A program made the translations under genes and the position numbers. A stretch of 10,978 nucleotides of DNA from an uncultured Burkholderiales bacterium (lineage in GTDB: Bacteria > Pseudomonadota > Gammaproteobacteria > Burkholderiales > Burkholderiaceae_E), in contig CAIXXI010000217.1 in the NCBI GenBank assembly GCA_903923345.1, positions 1-10,978 of the forward strand. Reading direction: 5' to 3'. The notes below the pieces were generated by a model that ran no database searches, had not been told where the DNA came from, and saw nothing but the letters and a program-made list of their open reading frames with translations. Positions 5,825 through 10,978 of the stretch are shown here, in pieces (the stretch's first letter is position 1; each line of letters opens with the position of its first letter).

Positions 5825-7420
5825 TCAGGTCTTGAAGACGCGGACCGATTCCAGCAGTCGTTCGGCCTGCTCCTTGAGGCTTTCTGAGGCGGCAGCGGAT
5901 TCTTCGACGAGGGCGACGTTCTGTTGCGTGACCCGGTCCAGGTCTGAAACCGCTTCACCCACCTGATCGATGCCGGAGGTCTGTTCGCGGGTCGCCAGGG
6001 TGATCTCGCCGATCAGTGAGGCCACTCGATGCACCTGGCTCACGATGTCTTTCATCGCCGCCCCGGCATCGCCGACCAGCTTCGAGCCGCGCTCGACGCC
6101 TTGCGTGCTGGTGCCGATCAGGTCCTTGATTTCCCGCGCAGCCGAGGCGCTGCGCTGCGCGAGGCTGCGCACTTCGCTGGCCACCACGGCAAACCCCCGG
6201 CCTTGTTCGCCGGCTCGAGCTGCCTCGACGGCTGCATTGAGGGCGAGGATGTTGGTCTGAAAGGCGATGCCGTCGATCACTCCGATGATGTCGTTGATGC
6301 GCCGGCTGGATTCGGTGATGTCGCTCATCGTGCGCACGACTTCAGTCACGACGGCGCCCCCGCGCACGGCGGCCTGACTGGCTGCTTCAGCCATTTCGCT
6401 GGCCTGACCGGCTGTCTGGGCGTTGTTGTGGACCGTCGATCGCATCTGCTCCATCGAGGCTGCGGTTTGCGCCAGGCTGCAGGCCTGCCGTTCGGTTCGC
6501 TGGCTGAGGTCGCTGTTGCCGGCGGCGATTTCCCGGGTACCGGTGACGATGTGTTCGCTGCCCTGTCGCACCTGATCAACCACCCGCACGAGGCTTTCGT
6601 TCATCGCGGCCAGTGCCTTGGCGAGCTCGGCAGTCTCATCGCGCCCTTCGGTCGGAATGCGCCCGGTCAGATCGCCGGTGGCGGCCGTTCGGGCCAGGTC
6701 GACCGCGGCCTGGATCGGCCGAGTGATCGACCGGGTCACCAGCCAGGCGAGCACCATGCCGGCCATCAGTGCGATGCCCACGAATCCAATCAGCAGGGTG
6801 CGGGCGCGGTTATACGACTCGGCTGCATCGGCTGCGAATTCGGCCGATGTCTTTGACTGCAGCCCGCTCAGGGTCTGCAAGACCGTGATCCAACGGGCCT
6901 GACGGGGGCGCACCTTGTCCATCAGAAAGCTGACGGCGTCTTCGGTCTGATTGGCCATCCCCAGATCGGTGGCCTCGCCCATCAGCGAGACGGTCGCCTT
7001 CTCGGATCGCTTGATGGCTTCGAGCAGCGCTTTTTCTGCTTCGGATGCGTCGTAGCGGTCGATCAGTGCGAGCAATTCCTTTTCGGCGGTCTGGTAGGCC
7101 TTCGCGGCTTCTTCTATTGACTGCTGTTCCTGCTTTTTCAGGTCCGGGTCGGTCAGCAGGGTGAGGTTGCGGATGGCAATGGCCCTTTGGCTCACCGAGT
7201 CGATCATGGTGTTGACCCGGGCGATCTGCTGGTTGTTGCCCTCGATGATGTGCGACATCCGCGCATTCATCTGTGAGAGCTGCAGCGTGGCGAAGCCCGC
7301 CATGACGCCCATCAGCACGAAAACACCACCAAAAGACAGCGCCAGCCTGGGGCCGATCGGCAGGCGATGCAACAGGTTCAGGCCGCCTGCTGCCTTGAGA
7401 GTAAGAGGTGATGAGCTCAT
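5825..7420 (-). CDS. Methyl-accepting chemotaxis protein (transmembrane chemoreceptor)
   Basis: A 531-aa class I chemoreceptor. A short cytoplasmic N terminus is followed by TM1 (about 27-47), a periplasmic four-helix-bundle type sensor domain (about 48-205), TM2 (about 209-229), a HAMP domain beginning 'TRSITRPIQAA' (about 229-282) and the long cytoplasmic coiled coil. The hairpin tip at about 377-418 contains the near-invariant 'DGIAFQTNILALNAAVEAAR' sequence that contacts CheA/CheW. The protein ends 'RVFKT' with no NWETF-type CheR/CheB tether. Ligand is unknown; the sensor belongs to a broad amino-acid or small-molecule binding class. The ATG at 7420 has GGAG 6 nt upstream and is preferred to an in-frame TTG at 7441. 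No other che genes are nearby. Being just upstream of the HiPIP gene on the same strand, the two might be co-transcribed, but the 91-bp gap argues against tight coupling. Confidence 0.93.
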   Translation of the reverse strand: MSSSPLTLKAAGGLNLLHRLPIGPRLALSFGGVFVLMGVMAGFATLQLSQMNARMSHIIEGNNQQIARVNTMIDSVSQRAIAIRNLTLLTDPDLKKQEQQSIEEAAKAYQTAEKELLALIDRYDASEAEKALLEAIKRSEKATVSLMGEATDLGMANQTEDAVSFLMDKVRPRQARWITVLQTLSGLQSKTSAEFAADAAESYNRARTLLIGFVGIALMAGMVLAWLVTRSITRPIQAAVDLARTAATGDLTGRIPTEGRDETAELAKALAAMNESLVRVVDQVRQGSEHIVTGTREIAAGNSDLSQRTERQACSLAQTAASMEQMRSTVHNNAQTAGQASEMAEAASQAAVRGGAVVTEVVRTMSDITESSRRINDIIGVIDGIAFQTNILALNAAVEAARAGEQGRGFAVVASEVRSLAQRSASAAREIKDLIGTSTQGVERGSKLVGDAGAAMKDIVSQVHRVASLIGEITLATREQTSGIDQVGEAVSDLDRVTQQNVALVEESAAASESLKEQAERLLESVRVFKT

Positions 7421-7440
7421 CAGGGACTCCGGTTGAGCCA

Positions 7441-7468
7441 AGAATAGACACAGTTTGGAAACAGTCTA
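7441..7468 (-). promoter_or_regulatory. Possible promoter of the chemoreceptor gene
   Basis: Read on the minus strand, TAGACT (plus 7463-7468; 4 of 6 matches to TTGACA), a 16-base spacer and TATTCT (plus 7441-7446; 4 of 6 matches to TATAAT) would start a transcript near 7434, about 14 nt before the ATG. No FliA-type (TAAA-N15-GCCGATAA) motif was recognised. The call is weak. Confidence 0.3.
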
Positions 7469-7550
7469 GGGTCGGCCGACGAACGTGATGCCTGCGTAAG
7501 CGCCATCGGAGCCGCCCAGATCCAGCGCTCACCCGGCGCCATGATGGGTC

Positions 7551-7579
7551 TTGACAGACAGGAAAAATTTATAAATAGT
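7551..7579 (+). promoter_or_regulatory. Predicted promoter of the tetR/beta-oxidation operon
   Basis: A consensus TTGACA (7551-7556), 17 bases and AATAGT (7574-7579, 4 of 6 matches) lie in an AT-rich island before tetR. An overlapping TATAAA (7570-7575) is too close to the -35 for normal spacing. The expected start is near 7586, inside the putative operator, leaving a leader of about 37 nt. Confidence 0.45.
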
Positions 7580-7591
7580 ACGACCGTTCGT
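7580..7591. promoter_or_regulatory. Candidate TetR-family operator
   Basis: ACGACCGTTCGT is a near-palindrome, ACGA-N-CG-N-TCGT, with one non-complementary base pair. It sits directly after the predicted -10 and covers the expected transcription start of tetR, the usual position for autorepression. The ACGA/TCGT half-site style resembles operators of other TetR regulators. Binding by this TetR is inferred from position only. Confidence 0.45.
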
Positions 7592-7622
7592 TTTATTTCA
7601 GGCTCAGGAAATCGACACACCC

Positions 7623-8237
7623 ATGCGCAAAGGTGCCCAGACCCGCAGTGCCATCCTGGCGGCCGCCAGCGAGCTGGCCGCACGCGATGGGCTCGAAGGC
7701 CTGACCATCGGTGGCCTGGCCGAGCGCATGCAGATGTCCAAGAGCGGCGTCTTCGCGCATTTCGGTTCACGCGAGGACCTGCAGATCGCGGTGCTTCAGG
7801 TCTATGAGAAGCGCTTCGTGGAAGATGTGCTGATGCCGGCCCTGCAGGCCCCGCGGGGGCTGCCCCGCTTGCGGGCGATCTTCGGGCGATGGCTGAAGCT
7901 GACCGCCCGCAAGGATGCCGGCAGCTGCCTCTGGATCGCCGGTGCGGCCGAATACGATGACCGCCCCGGGCCGATTCGCGATGTGCTGGTCATGATGGTG
8001 CAATCCTGGCAGCGCGAACTCACACGTTCGATCGAGCAGGCGATCGCCAGCGAAGAACTGCCGGCGAGTCTCGATCCGCAGGACCTGGTATTCGATCTGT
8101 ACGGGATCGTCCTGGTGCTGCAGCACGAGTCCCGCCTGATGAACAGAACCGACGCACTCGAGCGTGCTCAACGCGCCTTCGAGCGCCACATCCAGCATCA
8201 GCAACTGATCCCGCAACCCTTTCTATCAATGGAGTGA
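7623..8237 (+). CDS. TetR/AcrR-family transcriptional regulator of a fatty-acid oxidation operon
   Basis: A 204-aa protein of normal TetR length. The N-terminal DNA-binding domain opens 'TRSAILAAASELAARDGLE', and the helix-turn-helix is at about 28-47 ('TIGGLAERMQMSKSGVFAHF'), followed by the 'GSREDLQIAVL' fourth helix. The helical C-terminal part (about 60-204) is the ligand-binding and dimerisation domain and is not diagnostic. It is the first gene of the operon: its stop is 4 nt from the start of the acyl-CoA dehydrogenase, whose ribosome binding site (GGAG) lies in the last tetR codons. Regulators in this arrangement commonly respond to fatty acyl-CoA, so acyl-CoA-triggered derepression of the operon is a reasonable inference. 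The ATG at 7623 has no strong Shine-Dalgarno, though AGGAA lies upstream. Confidence 0.88.
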   Translation: MRKGAQTRSAILAAASELAARDGLEGLTIGGLAERMQMSKSGVFAHFGSREDLQIAVLQVYEKRFVEDVLMPALQAPRGLPRLRAIFGRWLKLTARKDAGSCLWIAGAAEYDDRPGPIRDVLVMMVQSWQRELTRSIEQAIASEELPASLDPQDLVFDLYGIVLVLQHESRLMNRTDALERAQRAFERHIQHQQLIPQPFLSME

Positions 8238-8241
8238 CCCC

Positions 8242-10044
8242 ATGGCCCAGTACGTTCCGCCGCTTCGCGACATCCAGTTCGTCATGCATGAAGTCCATGG
8301 CGCCATCGATCAGCTCAAGGCGCTCGACGGCCACGCCGACCTGAACCGCGAGCTGGCCGACCAGATCGTTGAGGAAGGCGGCAAGTTCTGCGCCGAAGTG
8401 CTCTTTCCGATCAATCGCAGCGGCGACGAGCAGGGCTGCACCCACTCGGCTGCAGACAGCACGGTCACCACACCCGATGGCTTCAAGCAGGCCTGGACGC
8501 AGTACAAGGCCGCCGGCTGGCCGACCCTGACCTGCTCGACCGACTTCGGTGGCCAGGGCCTGCCGATGTCGGTTGGCATCGCCTTTCAGGAAATGATGAA
8601 TGCCGCCAACCAGGCCTGGTCGATGTATCCGGGCCTCACGCACGGCGCCTACGATTGCCTGCTCGAGCACGGCACACCCGAGCAGAAGGCCTTGTATCTG
8701 CCGAAGATGGTCTCGGGTGAGTGGACCGGCACCATGTGCCTGACCGAGCCACATTGCGGCACCGATCTGGGCATGCTGCGCAGCAAGGCCGAACCGAATG
8801 CCGATGGCAGCTACGCGATCACCGGCACGAAGATCTTCATCTCCGCAGGCGAACACGACCTGGCCGAGAACATCGTCCACCTGGTGCTGGCCCGCCTGCC
8901 GGATGCACCCGCCGGCACGCGCGGCATTTCGCTGTTCATCGTCCCGAAGTTCATCCCGAATGCAGACGGCTCGCTGGCTGCACGCAATGGCATTCGCTGC
9001 GGCCGCATCGAAGAGAAGATGGGCATTCACGGCAATGCGACCTGCGAGATGAACCTGACCGGCGCCACCGGCTGGCTGGTCGGCGAGCCGAACAAAGGGC
9101 TCAACGCGATGTTCGTCATGATGAATGCCGCGCGCATCGGCGTGGGCATGCAATCACTCGGCCTGATGGAAGTGGCTTACCAGAACTCGCTCGCCTATGC
9201 GAAAGACCGCCTGCAAAGCCGATCACTGACCGGCCCGAAGGCGCCCGAAAAAGCGGCTGACCCGATCATCGTCCACCCCGATGTGCGGCGCATGCTGCTC
9301 ACCCAGAAGGCCTGGGTCGAGGGCTCACGCTGCTTTGCCTACTGGCTCGGCTTGCAGGCCGACATCGCCGAATCGCATCCGGACGAAGATGCGCGCAAGG
9401 AAGCTCACGACCACCTCGCCCTGCTCACGCCGGTGGTCAAGGCCTTCATCACCGACAACGCCTTTGCCAGCACCAACCTGGCCCTGCAGGTTTTTGGCGG
9501 CCACGGTTACATCCGCGAATGGGGCATGGAGCAGCATGTGCGCGATGCCCGCATCAACATGATCTACGAGGGCACCAACACCATCCAGTCTCTGGACTTG
9601 CTCGGGCGCAAGGTGCTCGGCGACAACGGCGCCAAGCTCAAGGCCTTCGGCAAGCTGATCCAGGATTTCGTCGAGGAACACGGCACCGATGAATCGATGG
9701 CCGAGTTCGTCAATCCGCTCGCCGACCTCGGCGAGAAGGTCACCAAGCTGACCATGGAAATCGGCATGAAGGCCTTTGGCAGTCAGGACGAAGCCGGTGC
9801 CGCGGCGGTCGATTATCTGCGCGTCGTGGGCCACCTCGTGTATTCCTATTTCTGGGCGAAGATGGCCCGCCTGGCGCTCGAAAAGGTCAAGGCCGATGGT
9901 GATTCGGTCGAGCCGTTCTATGTCTCCAAGCTTGCCACCGCGCGCTTTTACTTTGCCAAGCTGCAGCCCGAAACCGCAGGCCTGATCCGCAGTGCGCGAG
10001 CCGGCGCAAAACCCCTGATGGAACTCGACGCGGCGCTGTTCTGA
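8242..10044 (+). CDS. Acyl-CoA dehydrogenase, long (about 600 aa) type with extra C-terminal domain
   Basis: A 600-aa flavoprotein of the large acyl-CoA dehydrogenase subgroup (the group that includes Pseudomonas FadE-like proteins and DmdC), longer than the roughly 380-aa classical enzymes. The N-terminal extension is followed by the FAD/substrate motif 'CLTEPHCGTDLGML' (166-179), the 'KIFISAGEHD' strand (197-206), 'VFGGHGYIREWGMEQHVRD' (417-435) and 'IYEGTNTIQ' (441-449). E443 in that last motif aligns with the catalytic base of medium-chain acyl-CoA dehydrogenase. Residues from about 465 to 600 form the additional C-terminal domain. It oxidises acyl-CoA to trans-2-enoyl-CoA, passing electrons to electron-transfer flavoprotein. 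Chain length is not predictable here; DmdC-type annotation is possible, but the beta-oxidation neighbours favour fatty acids. It is translated from GGAG at the end of tetR. Confidence 0.93.
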   Translation: MAQYVPPLRDIQFVMHEVHGAIDQLKALDGHADLNRELADQIVEEGGKFCAEVLFPINRSGDEQGCTHSAADSTVTTPDGFKQAWTQYKAAGWPTLTCSTDFGGQGLPMSVGIAFQEMMNAANQAWSMYPGLTHGAYDCLLEHGTPEQKALYLPKMVSGEWTGTMCLTEPHCGTDLGMLRSKAEPNADGSYAITGTKIFISAGEHDLAENIVHLVLARLPDAPAGTRGISLFIVPKFIPNADGSLAARNGIRCGRIEEKMGIHGNATCEMNLTGATGWLVGEPNKGLNAMFVMMNAARIGVGMQSLGLMEVAYQNSLAYAKDRLQSRSLTGPKAPEKAADPIIVHPDVRRMLLTQKAWVEGSRCFAYWLGLQADIAESHPDEDARKEAHDHLALLTPVVKAFITDNAFASTNLALQVFGGHGYIREWGMEQHVRDARINMIYEGTNTIQSLDLLGRKVLGDNGAKLKAFGKLIQDFVEEHGTDESMAEFVNPLADLGEKVTKLTMEIGMKAFGSQDEAGAAAVDYLRVVGHLVYSYFWAKMARLALEKVKADGDSVEPFYVSKLATARFYFAKLQPETAGLIRSARAGAKPLMELDAALF

Positions 10045-10085
10045 TGGGTCCGCACCGACTTCCCCTGTTGCCAAGGAAGGCCTTC

Positions 10086-10610
10086 ATGAATCGCTCAGTC
10101 CACGCACGGCCGCACCCCATGGTTTCCCACGACCGCTCCATCGCATCTGAGCTTCGCCTGCGAATCGCCATCGGGCTGTGTCTGATATCAGCCTTGATCG
10201 GACTGGCCGTGCCACAGGCGGCTCTGGCTCAGTCGCAGGCCGTCAGCCCGGTCGGACTGTGGCGGACCATCGACGATGCCACGCAGCAGCCCAAGGCGCT
10301 GGTTCGCATCGTTGATCAGGGTGGCGTGCTGGCCGGGCGCATCGAGAAGATTCTGGTGGCTCCGGCCGATGCGGTGTGCGAACAGTGCACCGATGAGCGC
10401 AAGGGCAAGCCGGTGCAGGGCATGACGATTCTGTCAGGCCTCAAACCCGAGGGCAGCGAATGGGCCGGCGGTGAAGTCCTCGATCCGGCCAGCGGCAAGG
10501 TCTATCGCGCCCGCATCAAGCTGGCCGATGCCGGCCGCAAGCTCGAGATGCGCGGTTATGTCGGTGTGCCCACGCTGGGTCGCACGCAGGTCTGGCTGCG
10601 CGAGCCCTGA
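10086..10610 (+). CDS. DUF2147 family secreted protein
   Basis: A 174-aa protein with an N-terminal signal peptide: a basic region, a hydrophobic stretch 'IAIGLCLISALIGLAV' and a likely cleavage 'ALA-QS' at 48/49. The mature part shows the DUF2147 pattern: 'GLWRTIDDATQQPKALVRI' (57-75), a C98-x2-C101 pair, 'WAGGEVLDPASGKVYRA' (126-142) and the closing 'RGYVGVPTLGRTQVWLR'. DUF2147 proteins are small beta-rich periplasmic or outer-surface proteins of unknown biochemical role. The ATG at 10086 follows AAGGAAGG (10073-10080) at good spacing. An upstream ATG at 10044 overlaps the acyl-CoA dehydrogenase stop but lacks its own strong site and would add 14 residues before the signal. It sits between two beta-oxidation genes, so an envelope role linked to fatty-acid or lipid use is a guess only. 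Confidence 0.85.
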   Translation: MNRSVHARPHPMVSHDRSIASELRLRIAIGLCLISALIGLAVPQAALAQSQAVSPVGLWRTIDDATQQPKALVRIVDQGGVLAGRIEKILVAPADAVCEQCTDERKGKPVQGMTILSGLKPEGSEWAGGEVLDPASGKVYRARIKLADAGRKLEMRGYVGVPTLGRTQVWLREP

Positions 10611-10612
10611 GC

Positions 10613-10646
10613 GATGGCGCAGCCGCTACTCGCGGGTTGCGCCATC
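10613..10646 (+). terminator. Stem-loop between the DUF2147 gene and the 3-hydroxyacyl-CoA dehydrogenase gene
   Basis: GATGGCGCA (10613-10621) pairs perfectly with TGCGCCATC (10638-10646). The stem extends inward by a G-U and two G-C pairs to 12 bp, with a 10-base loop. The following bases (10649-10673) are pyrimidine-rich but contain only short T runs. It may be a partial terminator that lowers downstream expression, or an RNA-processing/stability hairpin. The next gene starts 41 bp after it. Confidence 0.45.
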
Positions 10647-10687
10647 CGATCCACTCCACTCTTTCTTCCTCTGTAAACGGAGAACCG

Positions 10688-10978
10688 ATGTCCCGATTCA
10701 TCGTTAGAAAAGTCGCGGTGCTTGGCGCCGGCGTCATGGGCGCGCAGATCGCCGCCCATCTGGTCAATGCGAAGGTCGACGTGATGCTCTACGACCTGCC
10801 GGCGAAAGACGGTGATCGCAGCGGCATCGCGCGTCGGGCAATCGACGGCCTGCGCAAACTCAATCCGGCGCCGCTGGGTCTGGCCGATCTGGCGGCCTTC
10901 ATCGTCCCGGCCAACTATGACGAGCACCTCGAGCAGCTGCGCAGCTGCGATCTGGTGATCGAGGCGATCGCCGAGCGC
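10688..10978 (+). CDS. 3-hydroxyacyl-CoA dehydrogenase (FadB/FadN type), N-terminal part
   Basis: The first 97 codons of a gene that runs off the right edge. An N-terminal Rossmann fold with 'VAVLGAGVMGAQIAAHLV' (GxGxxG at 13-18) and the acidic 'LYDLP' end of the second strand indicate NAD+ binding. 'CDLVIEAIAER' matches the conserved strand of 3-hydroxyacyl-CoA dehydrogenases. The enzyme oxidises L-3-hydroxyacyl-CoA to 3-ketoacyl-CoA, the third beta-oxidation step. Proteins beginning this way are usually about 700-800-aa fusions with a C-terminal enoyl-CoA hydratase domain (FadN style), rather than the hydratase-first order of E. coli FadB; the C terminus is outside the window. The ATG at 10688 follows GGAGA (10679-10683) with normal spacing. 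It is probably part of the tetR operon, although a stem-loop precedes it. Confidence 0.9.
   Translation, partial: MSRFIVRKVAVLGAGVMGAQIAAHLVNAKVDVMLYDLPAKDGDRSGIARRAIDGLRKLNPAPLGLADLAAFIVPANYDEHLEQLRSCDLVIEAIAER

Noticed and set aside
5734..5958. N-terminal extension of the HiPIP frame upstream of 5733
   Set aside because: The frame stays open, but the extension overlaps the chemoreceptor 3' end, is Ser/Arg/Pro-rich and would bury the Tat signal. The ATG at 5733 has a good AAGGAG and opens the signal peptide directly.
6029..6856. A 275-codon plus-strand open frame opposite the chemoreceptor
   Set aside because: It is antisense to conserved HAMP and signalling-domain sequence, with no ribosome binding site or family resemblance.
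7421..7622. Search for a small gene or RNA in the longest gene-free stretch, about 200 bp
   Set aside because: Apart from the two proposed promoters and the operator, no coding frame with a ribosome binding site and no stable conserved RNA structure was recognised.
8020..9153. A 377-codon open frame on the minus strand opposite tetR and the acyl-CoA dehydrogenase
   Set aside because: It is antisense to two well-supported genes, shows no domain and has a low-complexity composition.
1..10978. Mobile elements, CRISPR arrays, tRNA genes or signs of recent gene transfer
   Set aside because: No transposase, integrase, terminal repeats, regularly spaced repeats or tRNA-like cloverleaf were seen, and base composition looks even across the genes by eye.

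Overview
The window is compact, GC-rich bacterial chromosome with short gaps, tight translational overlaps and typical proteobacterial gene families. Two genes narrow the lineage: a full-length tetraheme photosynthetic reaction-centre cytochrome (PufC) and, facing it, a high-potential iron-sulfur protein (HiPIP). HiPIP is the known soluble electron donor to PufC in several beta- and gammaproteobacterial purple phototrophs. A beta- or gammaproteobacterium that is, or descends from, an anoxygenic phototroph is therefore the best guess. The window alone does not prove phototrophy, because no pufL/pufM, bch or crt gene is visible.

Layout, left to right. (1) Positions 1-283, minus strand: the N-terminal part of an ornithine cyclodeaminase/mu-crystallin family protein, running off the left edge. 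(2) 363-1094, plus: a PdeM-type metallophosphoesterase. (3) 1125-1961, minus: NudC, the NADH/NAD-cap pyrophosphatase, convergent with pdeM; a stem-loop covers both stop codons. (4) 2137-4304, plus: a translationally coupled pair, a small NTF2/SnoaL-like protein and a D-aminoacylase-like amidohydrolase. (5) 4305-5733: a promoter with PpsR/CrtJ-like TGT-N12-ACA elements, then pufC (plus) and the HiPIP gene (minus), whose 3' ends overlap by 17 bp. (6) 5825-7420, minus: a transmembrane chemoreceptor upstream of, and on the same strand as, the HiPIP gene. (7) 7623-10978, plus: a fatty-acid beta-oxidation operon of a TetR-family regulator, a 600-aa acyl-CoA dehydrogenase, a secreted DUF2147 protein and the start of a 3-hydroxyacyl-CoA dehydrogenase that runs off the right edge.

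How the genes fit together. pufC and hip form a plausible electron-transfer pair, HiPIP to tetraheme cytochrome to photo-oxidised special pair, but they lie apart from any reaction-centre genes in view. In the last operon the TetR protein probably senses an acyl-CoA and controls its own promoter, where a near-palindrome sits at the expected transcription start. The amidohydrolase pair and the nudC/pdeM pair look like independent housekeeping or scavenging functions.

No tRNA, rRNA, CRISPR array, insertion sequence or integrase was seen. No gene-free stretch exceeds 300 bases; the longest is about 200 bp (7421-7622), between the divergent chemoreceptor and tetR genes.
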